A stretch of 64,000 bases of DNA from Thiohalocapsa sp. PB-PSB1 (GCA_016745215.1 CP050890.1:7011001-7075000); one strand, 5' to 3'. Numbered from the stretch's first letter, positions 48,216-58,531 are shown. The notes: a model not told the origin generated them from the letters alone. A program made the numbers and translations.

Positions 48216-48570
48216 CTTCTCATGGCTACTCAATAAGTGAGGGTGGCTTTTGTATCAATGACTTGCGGCCACAAACACGTTTTTATTCGGCAATCGCTCG
48301 AGAAATAAAGGAGCAGTTACGAGCCTTATGTTCAGCAGTTAAACGTCGATCATGTTGTTGAAGAAAAGCCATCTACCCAAGATTCACCCTCACTGTGCGA
48401 GGGCGCAGCAACAGCTTCCTCAGGCCTGCACCGGCATCAAGGGACTACTGATCAACTGCCATCCTGGCACTTGACCAGTTCGCGCTTCGAAATGTGCGAC
48501 TCTCTCGGTGCTGCATTTTCCACAACCGCAGCTGTCGAGAGAGCCTGGTCATCCCTGGCCCGAACCGGAA

Positions 48571-49335
48571 TCACAATAAATCTGCGTTTCGCTGGGTTGC
48601 GGATTTCCTTGCGGGTACGGCGATGCGTGGAACCACGCGTACTTCGACCATACAATAAAGCAGCGTCCAAAGATACAGTTTCACCTGCCGCAAGACTTGA
48701 AACTTCGACTTGCCGGCATCGCGATCACACCAACTCGTCGGCACGACAGTATAGCGGGCCTGTTGTGCTACCGCTTTGATCGACATCTCGATGGTCAAGT
48801 TGAACTGACCGGAGACCAATGGCTGCATTCGCTCCACCACTTCTCGGCGATAGCATTTGAATCCGTTGGTGAAATCGCCATAGCGCTGTCCCATCAGCAG
48901 CGCGATCACTGCATTCCCCATGCGATTGATAACGCGCTTGAACAGGGGATATCCATCGACGATCGCCCCCGGAATAAATCGAGATCCAAACGCACAGTCG
49001 TATCCCTCCATGACTTTCTCATAATAGACGACCATATCGGATGGGGCATCGGAGCCATCGGCCATTGCAACGACGACGGCATCTCCAATGAATTCAGTCA
49101 ATCCAAATCGCACCGCATATCCGTAACCGTGCGGTCCGGGGTTCTCTACATGCCGGAGTTCTGGAATGCGTGGCTCCAGCTGTTCAAGTACCGCAATCGT
49201 GCTGTCGGCGCTGCCGTCGTTAACGACCAAGATCTCAAAAGCCCAGTCACGGCCTGAGAGTTCCTGGGCAATGGCCTTAACTGTCGTTCCGATATTTTTC
49301 TCCTCGTTATAAGCGGGAATGACGATTGATAACAT
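48571..49335 (-). CDS. Glycosyltransferase family 2, polyprenyl-phosphate sugar synthase-like
   Basis: The 254-residue protein starts MLSIVIPAYNEEKNIGTTVK. It has ILVVNDGSADST (nucleotide-binding Asp) and MADGSDAPSD near residue 91, at the place of the DxD motif, plus GSRF and GFKCYRREVVERM, all typical of DPM1/GtrB-like enzymes that load a sugar onto polyprenyl phosphate. It lacks C-terminal membrane helices. With the GtrA-like and GT39 proteins encoded nearby it could complete a three-part glycosylation pathway. A 12-base gap separates it from the sugar isomerase gene. Confidence 0.85.
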   Translation of the reverse strand: MLSIVIPAYNEEKNIGTTVKAIAQELSGRDWAFEILVVNDGSADSTIAVLEQLEPRIPELRHVENPGPHGYGYAVRFGLTEFIGDAVVVAMADGSDAPSDMVVYYEKVMEGYDCAFGSRFIPGAIVDGYPLFKRVINRMGNAVIALLMGQRYGDFTNGFKCYRREVVERMQPLVSGQFNLTIEMSIKAVAQQARYTVVPTSWCDRDAGKSKFQVLRQVKLYLWTLLYCMVEVRVVPRIAVPARKSATQRNADLL

Positions 49336-49346
49336 AATCGGCTGCT

Positions 49347-50162
49347 TCAGTTTACCGGGTACCAGTCTCGAATGAGATCTACCGCATCTGCTACCTGCTC
49401 CACCGCGGGTTCTTGACGGCGCATTTCGATCGAGACCCAGCCTGTGTAACCAGTCTCCTCCAAGGCGCGTCCAACTGCTCGATGGTCGACCTCCGGCGAC
49501 GTAAAATGACTGAGCTGCGGCTCACTGATATGGAAGTGGGCAATCTTGCCGGCGCAGGAACGGACGGCATCCGCCGGATCGTCACCCGCCAGTCGTATAC
49601 AAGCCGTATCCAGATGCAGACCAACCCCCGGATGCGCGATCGCATCGACCAGCTCCGCAGCCTCATACCAATGGGTGACAAAATTGCATCCGTATTCCTC
49701 CGGGTTCGGTTCCAGCCCAAGGCACGTACCATGCTTGGCACAGGCATCTCCCGCGGTTCGAAAGAAATCCAGGGCACATTCGCGCACCCGTTGATCCGAG
49801 AGAGTGCCCCGGTTCCGATTCTTTGGTGAGCCGAATACCAGCACCCTTGCCCCCAAGCCCTGGGCAATCGCCGCGACCATCTCGATATGGGCTAGGGTCT
49901 TCCGTACCAGATCATTTGCTGCGAACACCTCCAGCTCGGGCTTTCCGTAAAGAATCGCCTGCAACGCGGGCACTTGGAAACCGGCATCGGATAGCAGTTT
50001 CCGGGCTGACCGCGCGGCGCTTGCCTCGGCGCCCACCCAATCCGGCCAGAGCTTCGTCGGCGCCACCTCGACGCCGCGGACTCTTCGCTCCCTCAGCACC
50101 CCGAAAATCTCGTCCTGCTCGTAGCCGTTATTCCAGGCGATGTTAGATATAGAAAGCTTCAA
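49347..50162 (-). CDS. Sugar phosphate isomerase/epimerase, TIM-barrel
   Basis: The 271-residue protein starts MKLSISNIAWNNGYEQDEIF and belongs to the xylose-isomerase-like TIM-barrel group. Likely metal ligands are Glu in LGLEPNPEEYG, Asp in GLHLDTA, His in HFHISEP and Glu in WVSIEMRR. It probably isomerises or epimerises a sugar or inositol-type substrate, which cannot be named. The start overlaps the upstream epimerase gene by four bases, so the two are translationally coupled. Part of the surface-sugar gene group. Confidence 0.83.
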   Translation of the reverse strand: MKLSISNIAWNNGYEQDEIFGVLRERRVRGVEVAPTKLWPDWVGAEASAARSARKLLSDAGFQVPALQAILYGKPELEVFAANDLVRKTLAHIEMVAAIAQGLGARVLVFGSPKNRNRGTLSDQRVRECALDFFRTAGDACAKHGTCLGLEPNPEEYGCNFVTHWYEAAELVDAIAHPGVGLHLDTACIRLAGDDPADAVRSCAGKIAHFHISEPQLSHFTSPEVDHRAVGRALEETGYTGWVSIEMRRQEPAVEQVADAVDLIRDWYPVN

Positions 50163-50938
50163 GTCATCGAATCCGTGCGGTAGTCTGAAATGAACAGCGA
50201 CATACGCTCTAGTACCTGATCAGCAGTTTCGATATAGCCATCTACGCCACCGAAGACTGGGCCGTACTTGGTCCGCAAGTCATAGTGAACCTCCGGTCCG
50301 GCATCCCTTCCGACGACAACATCCTGAAAGAAGCAATTAACGATGGTCTCAGTCTTCACCGGCTCTGTGAACAGGTGTACCAAGTCGATGGGATTCTTGC
50401 GCAGCAGCTCGATGTCTTGCCAAAGACGCCCGAGGTCATAGTATTGGATCGTCGAACTGGGGTTGATCTTCTCCAGCTGATTGGAGTTGAGAAGATCATA
50501 GATTACGTTCTTCTTCAGGCCCGCTCCGAAGAGACCGGGAAGACGTACGACCTTCACCACATCGAACATGGAGCGCACCCTATCCTCGACGCGCAAACGA
50601 TGTCTTCCATAGGCATGATTTTCGTAGAAATGAGGGTCGGTATCTTCATTCGTGCCTGCATGCAGGGGGAGGACATCGATCGTTGAGATCAAGACCACCT
50701 CTGCAGCTTGCACCTTCGCCAATGGATCGAGCAGGGATTGGATTTGCGCCCAGTCTTCCTGGGGATGAAGATTTGCCCACCACTTTTTCGCTTGCACCCC
50801 GGCAATGACCAGTAGCTCGAAGCTGGAACCGTGAATTTCCCAGATGTTCTTCGAATTAAAGTTGGCATCAAAGCGATGTTGATGGGCGAGATTCGCGCCG
50901 ACGAAGCCAGTATGGCCGATTAGAGCATGCCTACCCAT
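50159..50938 (-). CDS. NAD-dependent epimerase/dehydratase-like protein
   Basis: The 259-residue protein begins MGRHALIGHTGFVGANLAHQ, with the dinucleotide-binding GxTGxxG pattern of extended short-chain dehydrogenases. The later block ENHAYGRHRLRVEDRV has the Tyr of the YxxxK pair, but Arg stands where Lys is expected, so catalysis may be altered. VVRLPGLFGAGLKKNVIYDL is the usual substrate-loop region. First gene of the epimerase-isomerase-GT2 set. Likely acts on a nucleotide sugar. Confidence 0.78.
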   Translation of the reverse strand: MGRHALIGHTGFVGANLAHQHRFDANFNSKNIWEIHGSSFELLVIAGVQAKKWWANLHPQEDWAQIQSLLDPLAKVQAAEVVLISTIDVLPLHAGTNEDTDPHFYENHAYGRHRLRVEDRVRSMFDVVKVVRLPGLFGAGLKKNVIYDLLNSNQLEKINPSSTIQYYDLGRLWQDIELLRKNPIDLVHLFTEPVKTETIVNCFFQDVVVGRDAGPEVHYDLRTKYGPVFGGVDGYIETADQVLERMSLFISDYRTDSMT

Positions 50939-51502
50939 ATATCCTCACGTAGTTCTCAACTGCCGTATCCACCGTGCGCTCTTTATAGTAAACAAGGTTA
51001 GACGCAGTTCCTTCGTCACGCCAAGCACATCGATCAGCCTCGATGACAGAGTTAATCTATCGTTAGATTATCTATGATCACAGGGTCGATCGCACCGGAA
51101 CTCACTGAGACTCACTTGGCATCTGCGAAACCGGGCTGGCACACAAAGGAGGCTGGCACACAAGGGCTGATACACAGGATATGCAGAGACGAAAAATGGC
51201 GGAACGCGGATGCCTTGCGATTCGGGTCCGAAGCCAGTGAGAAGAACATCAGTTGTAGGTCAGGTCGTTGGCCAATAATAAGTCATGCTAACACATGGTC
51301 ATTCGCTTCGAAACTTTGCTAACCGGGTATGGACGATGCGCTGGGCGAGTGTGGCTTGCGCCCACGTCGAGTATCAAGTGCGTCCTGGAGCGCCTTCTTA
51401 CGGTCTATGATCACGCACAGACAGGCTCCCTCGATGATGCTGGCTTTAGACGCGAGCCTGTATCTTGGGGAAACGGGTGAATCCTTATGACCTGAGCCAG
51501 AA
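50939..51502. other. Intergenic region, 564 bp
   Basis: No gene is supported. Short direct repeats occur near 51129-51180 (GGCTGGCACACAA twice, then GGGCTGATACACAGG). The promoter of the epimerase group should lie at its left end. The rest shows nothing recognisable. Confidence 0.4.
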
Positions 51503-52117
51503 TCAATCATGCTTACCAGCGCCTTCTTTTATCACTTCTTGCGGTGTCGCTGCGGGATGGTGATCCACTGCAGTGGCAACCTTGGAGGTAGCATTGCGGC
51601 CCGCATCGATCAAGTAGCTTTTTCCCTTCTTTAACTTGTCGCGAAAGGTTGTGCGCATTTCCCTAGTGCGCATGTCTGCTAGGGTGCCGCCGGATTCGAA
51701 GTGAGCGATAAAGACTTGTCCGATTGCATAGGTTAATGCCCCACCAAACACCGCGATGCTGCCGCTGCCCAACAGGGTGCCGACACCAGGCATGATCTTA
51801 ACGCTCGAACTCAAGCCGACCACGCCGAGCACCGGCGCGCTGCCAGCCAGCAATGATAGGACGATGGGTTTAGCCTGATGTTCACTGAAGGGGACATCGT
51901 AGAGAACCGACAGGCTGTGTATCATTGCGATCTGATTGCCGATCAACAGCGTGATATCGAACAGCGGCAGTGGTACCAGGCCAAAAGTTTGCGCGATTAA
52001 GACATGATTTTTCACAACATTTCCGGCATTTGCTCGGCGCGCCGCGTCTGCCAATTGGACAATCAATTCGTCCTGATTCTGATGTTCGGTATACTCGGTA
52101 TCAGTGCTGGTTCTCAT
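51503..52117 (-). CDS. DUF697 (YcjF-like) membrane protein
   Basis: The 204-residue protein has LVPLPLFDITLLIGNQIAMI, LSVLYDVPFSEHQAKPIVLS and YAIGQVFIAHFESGGTL, the blocks of the DUF697 family. Two or three hydrophobic Gly-rich segments lie between residues 45 and 135, and the C-terminal 50 residues are basic. In other bacteria this domain often goes with small GTPases of the YcjX/Era-like type; no GTPase is seen here. The conserved HFESGGT ending is intact. Function unknown. Confidence 0.82.
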   Translation of the reverse strand: MRTSTDTEYTEHQNQDELIVQLADAARRANAGNVVKNHVLIAQTFGLVPLPLFDITLLIGNQIAMIHSLSVLYDVPFSEHQAKPIVLSLLAGSAPVLGVVGLSSSVKIMPGVGTLLGSGSIAVFGGALTYAIGQVFIAHFESGGTLADMRTREMRTTFRDKLKKGKSYLIDAGRNATSKVATAVDHHPAATPQEVIKEGAGKHD

Positions 52118-52338
52118 TACTGGGGGGACCTTGGCAAACGGTTGATGGATTGACAGGAGTTGGAGAACGCCTGCACGACTTCGAATACTTAGTCATTTGC
52201 AATCCGCGCTACGGTATCTGAGTTGTATGGTTGGTTATTTGCTCTGACCGGAATGACGATCACGTCCGCCAACTGCTCCGCCGCGGTCACTGCTTATTCA
52301 CACACAATTGCTATCCTTACGACTCTAGCAGAGAAATT

Positions 52339-54750
52339 ATGCCATCAAAGAGGATTAAGATCGTGAACACGAAGGCAACCAATATCAATCCAACCCCACT
52401 CGCGCCGGAACTGCTGAACAAAATCGACGCCTATTGGCGTGCTTGCAACTATCTGGCAGTCGGTATGATCTATCTGCGCGATAATCCATTATTGAAGGAG
52501 CCGCTGAAAGAGGAACATTTAAAGAATCGACTGCTTGGCCACTGGGGGGCCAGCCCGGGCCTGGCCTTCATGTACGTTCACATGAACCGTATTATTGTCG
52601 AGCACCAACAGCAGGCGATCTTCCTGGCCGGCCCTGGCCATGGTGCACCGGGCGTGCTGGGACCGGTCTATCTTGAAGGTACCTACTCCGAGATCTACCC
52701 GAATAAGAGCGAAGACGAACATGGTCTGCGTGCTTTTTTCAAACAATTTTCGTTTCCAGGTGGCATTGGCTCTCATTGCACTCCGGAGACCCCCGGATCT
52801 ATCCATGAGGGGGGCGAGCTCGGTTACTCCATCTCGCATGCCTTCGGCGCTGCTTTCGATAACCCGGATCTGCTGGTTACGGTCGCAGTCGGTGACGGTG
52901 AGGCCGAAACTGGACCGCTGGCCACCAGTTGGCACTCGGCCAAATTCCTGAACCCGATCCGCGACGGTGCGGTGCTGCCAATCCTGCATCTGAACGGCTA
53001 TAAAATCAATAACCCGACATTGCTCTCGCGCATTCCCAATGACGAGCTTGCAAGCCTGCTGCGAGGCTACGGCTGGACGCCGTACTTTGTTGAAGGTGAC
53101 CAGCCCCTGGAGATGCACCAAAAAATGGCCGCGACGCTGGATGCCTGCTATACCGAGATCAAAGCGCTGCAAAACGAGGCGCGCAGCAGCGGCGAGGCGC
53201 GGCGTTGTCACTGGCCGATGATCGTGCTGCGTACGCCCAAAGGCTGGACCGGCCCGGATCAGGTTGACGGCCATAAGGTGGAGGGTTTCTGGCGCGCGCA
53301 TCAGGTGCCGCTGTCCGGCATGCACAATAATCCCGAGCACCTGAAGCAGCTTGAAGACTGGATGAAGAGTTACAAGCCGGAGGAATTGTTCGACGAAAAA
53401 GGTCGGCTAAGGGAAGACCTCCGCAGTCTGGCGCCAAAGGGCAATCTGCGCATGAGCGCTAACCCGCATGCCAACGGCGGCCTGTTGCGGCGCGCGCTAC
53501 GTTTGCCGGATTTCCGTGACTATGCGATTCCTGTTGACCGGCCCGGCACCACTCGGCATATGAACACCAAGCCGGTTGGCTATCTGCTTCGAGACATCAT
53601 GGCTCGTAATATGGATAATTTCCGTATCTTCGGGCCGGACGAGAACACGTCGAATAAGCTCGACGCAGTCTATGATGTATCAAAAAAGCTCTGGCTCTGC
53701 GATTACATGGCAGAAGACGCCGACGGTGGCGAGCTTGCGACAGACGGGCGCGTATTGGAGATGCTCTCCGAACATACGTTGGAGGGCTGGTACGAGGGCT
53801 ATGTATTGACCGGCCGGCACGGCTTTTTTGCCACCTACGAGGCATTTGTACATGTGATCGACAGCATGTATAACCAGCATGCCAAGTGGCTGGCCATTTG
53901 TGAGCAAATCCCCTGGCGCGCGCGCATCTCGTCGCTCAACCTACTGATCACCTCCACGGTTTGGCGTCAGGACCACAATGGCTTTACCCATCAGGATCCT
54001 GGTTTTCTGGACGTGGTGGTGAATAAAAACCCCGAGGTCACGCGCATTTATTTACCACCGGACGTCAATACCCTGCTGTCGACGGTCAATCATTGTTTGC
54101 AAAGCCGCGATGACATCAATGTCATCGTTGCCGACAAGCAGAATCATTTACAGTATTTGGACATGGACGCGGCGATCAAACACTGCACCAAGGGTCTTGG
54201 CATCTGGGAATGGGCCAGCAACGACCAGGGCAGCGAGCCGGATGCAGTGCTGGTGGGCTGCGGCGACATACCCACCAAAGAGGCGCTGGCTGCTACAGCA
54301 TTACTGCGCCAGCACTTCGATGACGTGAAGATCCGTTTCATCAATGTCATCGACCTGTTTAAGATCCAATCCGCTGGTGAGCATCCCCACGGATTGAGCG
54401 ATGCGGACTTCGACAGCCTGTTCACCAAGGATCGCCCCATCATATTCAACTTTCACGGTTATCCCTGGCTGATCCATCGTCTCGCCTATCGCCGCACTAA
54501 TCATAGGAATCTGCACGTACGCGGATACAAGGAAAAGGGCAACATCAATACACCGCTGGAACTGGCCATCAGTAATGAGATCGACCGATTTACGCTGGCC
54601 ATGGACGTGATCAAGCGCGTGCCGCGCTTGCAGGTAGCCGGCGCTCATGTCATGGAGCGGCTGAAGGATCTACAGATTGAATGCCGTAATTATGCCTACG
54701 AGGAGGGGATCGACAAGCCGGAGGTGGACGAGTGGATCTGGCCTGACTGA
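52339..54750 (+). CDS. xfp: Phosphoketolase (xylulose 5-phosphate/fructose 6-phosphate)
   Basis: The 803-residue enzyme cleaves xylulose 5-phosphate or fructose 6-phosphate with phosphate to acetyl phosphate and a triose or tetrose phosphate, using thiamine diphosphate. Family blocks are present: GHWGASPGLAFMYVHMNRII, AGPGHGAPGVLG, FSFPGGIGSHCTPETPGSI, the ThDP-binding VGDGEAETGPLATSWH and, later, RQDHNGFTHQDPG. The ATG at 52339 is taken as the start; a GTG at 52363 with AGAGG nine bases upstream is a good alternative. Next to the (broken) glycogen phosphorylase gene it suggests a carbon route from glycogen to acetyl phosphate. Confidence 0.95.
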   Translation: MPSKRIKIVNTKATNINPTPLAPELLNKIDAYWRACNYLAVGMIYLRDNPLLKEPLKEEHLKNRLLGHWGASPGLAFMYVHMNRIIVEHQQQAIFLAGPGHGAPGVLGPVYLEGTYSEIYPNKSEDEHGLRAFFKQFSFPGGIGSHCTPETPGSIHEGGELGYSISHAFGAAFDNPDLLVTVAVGDGEAETGPLATSWHSAKFLNPIRDGAVLPILHLNGYKINNPTLLSRIPNDELASLLRGYGWTPYFVEGDQPLEMHQKMAATLDACYTEIKALQNEARSSGEARRCHWPMIVLRTPKGWTGPDQVDGHKVEGFWRAHQVPLSGMHNNPEHLKQLEDWMKSYKPEELFDEKGRLREDLRSLAPKGNLRMSANPHANGGLLRRALRLPDFRDYAIPVDRPGTTRHMNTKPVGYLLRDIMARNMDNFRIFGPDENTSNKLDAVYDVSKKLWLCDYMAEDADGGELATDGRVLEMLSEHTLEGWYEGYVLTGRHGFFATYEAFVHVIDSMYNQHAKWLAICEQIPWRARISSLNLLITSTVWRQDHNGFTHQDPGFLDVVVNKNPEVTRIYLPPDVNTLLSTVNHCLQSRDDINVIVADKQNHLQYLDMDAAIKHCTKGLGIWEWASNDQGSEPDAVLVGCGDIPTKEALAATALLRQHFDDVKIRFINVIDLFKIQSAGEHPHGLSDADFDSLFTKDRPIIFNFHGYPWLIHRLAYRRTNHRNLHVRGYKEKGNINTPLELAISNEIDRFTLAMDVIKRVPRLQVAGAHVMERLKDLQIECRNYAYEEGIDKPEVDEWIWPD

Positions 54751-54857
54751 GCCGGGAACCAGAGCCTGGCGGCCAAGGGACGAAGACGAAACCGTCCTGT
54801 CCCTTGACCGTGTCGCCAACCAGAAGTCAAACACCCCCAGCATCACACGGACCAGCC

Positions 54858-57488
54858 ATGACAGCACAAACCGCATCTCTACCCCATGAGCATACCCGCA
54901 CCGGCCTGTCGAAAGAGGCACTGAAAAATGCCTACATCGATAATCTATTCTATGTGCAAGGGCGCTTTCCCGATGTGGCCGTTCCAAACGACCTCTATAT
55001 GGCCGCTGCCTATACCGTGCGCGACCGGATGCTGGAACGCTGGATCAAATCGGCGCAGACGTTCAAGGAACATAATTCGCGCACGGTTTGCTATCTGTCG
55101 GCGGAATTCCTGCTCGGCCCACACCTGGCCAACAACATGCTCAATCTCGGCATCACCGAGATTGCCCGCGAAGCCGGCGAGGAATTGAATCTGAATTTCG
55201 AGCAGATCCTAGAAACCGAGGAAGAGCCTGGCTTGGGCAATGGTGGCCTGGGTCGGCTTGCGGCCTGCTACATGGATTCCCTGGCGACCTTGCAGATCCC
55301 GGCTATCGGCTACGGCATCCGCTACGAATTCGGCATCTTCGACCAGGTTATCGTCGATGGCTGGCAGGTGGAAAAAGGCGATACCTGGCTGAAAAATGGC
55401 AACCCCTGGGAAATTCGGCGGCCTAAACTCTCGTTCTCGGTAGGATTTGGCGGTCGCACCGAGCAATACATCGACCAACAACATAATCTACGCACGCGCT
55501 GGCGACCCGATCTGGTGGTCAATGGTATTGCCTACGATACGCCAATCCTAGGCTATGGCGTCGACAATGCGAACCTGCTGCGGCTGTGGAAATCGGAAGC
55601 GCCGGAATCCTTCGATTTTCAGGCGTTCAATGTTGGCGACTACTATGGCGCGGTGCACGCAAAAATGGAGGCTGAGACGATTTCCAAGGTTCTGTATCCC
55701 AACGATGAACCCGAGGCTGGCAAGGAACTGCGCCTGAAACAACAGTTTTTCTTCGTTTCCTGTTCGCTGCAGGACATGCTGCGCCTGCAGCTCAGCAACG
55801 CCGGCAATCTGGACCGCTTTCACGAAAAATTTGCGATACAGCTCAACGACACTCACCCAGCATTGGCGGTCGCCGAATTAATGCGGCTATTGATGGATCT
55901 GCATGGCATGGGTTGGGAAAGTGCCTGGGAAATCACCCGCAACACCTGCCACTTCACCAACCATACGCTATTGCCCGAAGCATTGGAGACCTGGCCAATC
56001 CCGCTGTTCGAGCGACTCCTGCCGCGGCACCTGGAAATCATCTATGAGATCAACCGTCAATTCTTAGACCAGGTTCGGGTGCGCTTTCTCGGCGACGATG
56101 CGCGCGTAGCTCGACTATCACTGATCGGTGAAGAAGGCGAGCGTAGGGTGCGCATGGCACATCTCGCCGCAGTCGGCAGCAATGCCATCAATGGCGTAGC
56201 CGCATTACACACCGAGCTGCTCAAATCCACCGTCATGCGCGATTTCTATGAGTTATGGCCGGAAAAATTCCAGAATGTGACCAATGGCGTCACGCCGCGA
56301 CGCTTCATTGCGATCAGCAATCCGCGCCTGGCGAAACTGATCACCGAAATCTGCGAAGATCCCAGCTGGTTGCGTGATTTGGTCCAGTTGCGCCAATTGG
56401 AGACGCACGCCGAAGATCATGCATTACAAGAACGCTGGCGGGCCGTCAAAACCGCGGCCAAGCAGGATCTTGCCAACTGGCTTGGTCAACGCACCGGGTG
56501 GCCTTGTTCATAAGCTCGGCCAAGCCTTGAGAGTTAACCTCGAACGGCGCAGTATTTTAACCTTAAAACCAAAACCTTACGGAAAAGCCCCACGCACCTG
56601 CTCGTCACTTGGTCGGAGTTATGAACAAGGCCCACCGGGTTCACGCCAGACCCGCAGACCCTGTTCGATGTGCAAGCCAAACGCATTCATGAATACAAGC
56701 GTCAACACCTGAATTTGTTGCACATCATTTATCTGTACGAACAGCTGAAGCAGAACCCGAACATCGAGATGACACCGCGCACCTTCATCTTCGGTGGCAA
56801 GGCGGCACCGGGCTATTTCATGGCCAAGCTCATCATCAAACTGGTCAACGCGGTCGGCGAAGTGATTAACAATGATCCCCAGGTCCACGGTCATCTGCGA
56901 GTGATCTTCATGCCGGATTTCAATGTGAAGAATGGCCAGCGCCTGTATCCGGCGGCGGATCTGTCAGAACAAATCTCATTGGCCGGCAAAGAAGCTTCCG
57001 GCACCGGCAATATGAAGTTTTCAATGAACGGCGCCTTAACCATCGGCACCCTGGATGGTGCCAATATCGAAATCCGCGATGAGGTTGGTCATGACAACTT
57101 TTTTCTGTTCGGCCTCACCGCCGCGCAGGTGCAGCAACGCCAGGCGGAGGGTTACCAACCTTGGGAAATATACAGCGGCAACGACCAGCTCAGATCCGCG
57201 ATCGACTTGATCGCATCCGGCTTGTTCAGCCACGGCGACACCGAGCTTTTTCGCCCGCTGACAGAAAATCTGATCCACACCGATCCGTTCATGGTGCTGG
57301 CAGATTTCCAAGCCTATCTGGACTGTCAAAGACTGGTCGAACATGCCTACCGCGCCCACCACCACTGGGATCGAATGTCTATCCTCAATACCGCACGTAT
57401 CGGCAAGTTCTCGTCTGATCGTTCGGTACAGGATTATGCCGAGCGGATCTGGCAGGTACAACCCGTGCTGGTTGAGTCGTCTGCTTAG
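54858..57488 (+). pseudogene. glgP: Glycogen/starch phosphorylase interrupted by a MITE
   Basis: The frame begins at an ATG at 54858 and runs through phosphorylase blocks (VCYLSAEFLLGPHL, GLGNGGLGRLAACYMDSLAT, AIQLNDTHPALAVAELMRLL, NVTNGVTPRRF) to GQRTGW, where a 133-bp element brings a TAA at 56511-56513. After it the same frame resumes as FTPDPQTLFDVQAKRIHEYK and ends normally, including the PLP-lysine block GTGNMKFSMNGALTIGTLDG. Element plus duplication are 141 bp, 47 codons, so the frame itself is kept. The intact enzyme would have about 829 residues. As it stands, no full phosphorylase can be made. Everything else is well preserved, so the insertion is recent. Confidence 0.92.
56500..56632. 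mobile_element. 133-bp MITE with 8-bp target duplication
   Basis: The ends are perfect 14-bp inverted repeats (GGCCTTGTTCATAA at 56500-56513, complement at 56619-56632), continuing as an imperfect repeat to about 25 bp (CTCGGCCAAG against CTCCGACCAAG-like). An exact 8-bp duplication, CACCGGGT, flanks it (56492-56499 and 56633-56640). It has no gene and carries stop codons in the frame of the host gene. It must have been moved by a transposase encoded elsewhere; no IS in this window shares its ends. Confidence 0.92.
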
Positions 57489-57500
57489 GCGATTTCTGCG

Positions 57501-57690
57501 CATTGGATAAGACCCATTGCGCAAACAGTCCGATGTTGGATAAGCCATGCTTAACCTATAAAAATATCAAGATGACAACCAACAAACATTGGATAAAATC
57601 TATTGCGCAAACAGTCCGATATTGGATTAGCAATGCCTTAACCTATAAAACCGCCACCTATGGAAACATCAAAATGACAGCCAACAAACA
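57501..57690 (+). repeat. Tandem duplication upstream of the lipase gene
   Basis: Segment 57501-57586 is repeated as 57587-57690. Shared words include ATTGCGCAAACAGTCCGAT, TTAACCTATAAAA and AACATCAAAATGACA-like sequence with CCAACAAACA. The second copy has an extra CCGCCACCTATGGA just before the start codon, which supplies the ribosome-binding site. The first copy holds a matching but probably unused ATG (57572). Confidence 0.8.
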
Positions 57691-58531
57691 AGTTGACACG
57701 CAAAAAACCATGCTCAACGAGGGTACTGCTTACTGGATGGCACGCATCGCCCAATCGGTGTATCAACGCAAAGAAAAAGACGGCGACAAGACATTTCCAG
57801 ACGAAGCTGGCATTCTTGAGACTCTCAAGAGTGAAGATGACGGCTTTCTCGACGTGAAGGGCTTTTCAAAGAAAAGTGCGCAAGGCTGCGTCATCGAGCA
57901 TCAGGACTATCTTTGCTTTGGCTTCCGCGGCACGGACGAAATCGCGGACTGGCTGGATAATTTCGCTGTAAGCCGTGAGAGTGCGCTGTTCGGTGAATTC
58001 CACAGCGGCTTTTGGCACTCCACCGAGGATCTCTTCGGCGACATGATGAAGCGCTATCGGGCTATCCGCGCCAGCGCTCCAACCGATGAGGAAGGTAACC
58101 GCCTGCGCCGTCCCCTGTTTATCACCGGGCACAGCCTCGGCGGGGCCATGGCTACCATTACGGCAGCACATTTTGTCTACCATGATCTTCCTTTCATGGC
58201 GGCTTACACTTTCGGTCAGCCCCGCGCGATGACTTATGATACGGCACGCATATTTAACAGCTGGACTTCCAACCGCTTCTATCGTTTTCATAATAACAAC
58301 GACCTAGTACCGCGTGTGCCCGGCCGCATCATGGGCTATAGCCACGTCGGCCAACTGATCTACATTAAAAGCGATGGCGAATTGCACAATGACGCCGGCT
58401 TTTGGCTGCGCTTTCTCGATGCCATCGAGGGTGCCGTGGAAGAGGCTGGTAAAAAGGGCATCGATGGCATCAAAGATCATGGGATGGACAAATACGTCGC
58501 TGCTGTAGAGACATGGAACAAGCAGTTCTGA
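57674..58531 (+). CDS. Class 3 lipase-family hydrolase
   Basis: From the ATG at 57674 the product has 285 residues; an open frame extends upstream through the tandem duplication but this is not likely to be translated. It has an alpha/beta-hydrolase core with the nucleophile elbow ITGHSLGGAMA (Ser near residue 155), a candidate Asp in HNNNDLVPRVP and His in GYSHVGQLIYI. CFGFRGTDEIADWLDNF is the usual N-terminal block of lipase class 3. No signal peptide is seen, so it may be cytoplasmic or exported by another route. Substrate unknown. Confidence 0.88.
   Translation: MTANKQVDTQKTMLNEGTAYWMARIAQSVYQRKEKDGDKTFPDEAGILETLKSEDDGFLDVKGFSKKSAQGCVIEHQDYLCFGFRGTDEIADWLDNFAVSRESALFGEFHSGFWHSTEDLFGDMMKRYRAIRASAPTDEEGNRLRRPLFITGHSLGGAMATITAAHFVYHDLPFMAAYTFGQPRAMTYDTARIFNSWTSNRFYRFHNNNDLVPRVPGRIMGYSHVGQLIYIKSDGELHNDAGFWLRFLDAIEGAVEEAGKKGIDGIKDHGMDKYVAAVETWNKQF

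Larger units (their letters stand above)
47153..48570. other. 1.4-kb gene-poor region with decayed sequence
   Basis: Between the gtrA-like gene and the GT2 gene I find no intact gene. It holds an IS66 relic (47769-47882) and a worn copy of the dispersed repeats (48030-48215). Several 60-130-codon frames overlap on both strands without recognisable features. The parts 47205-47500 and 48220-48560 show nothing I can name. Such mixed debris is common where IS elements have repeatedly inserted and decayed. Confidence 0.5.
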
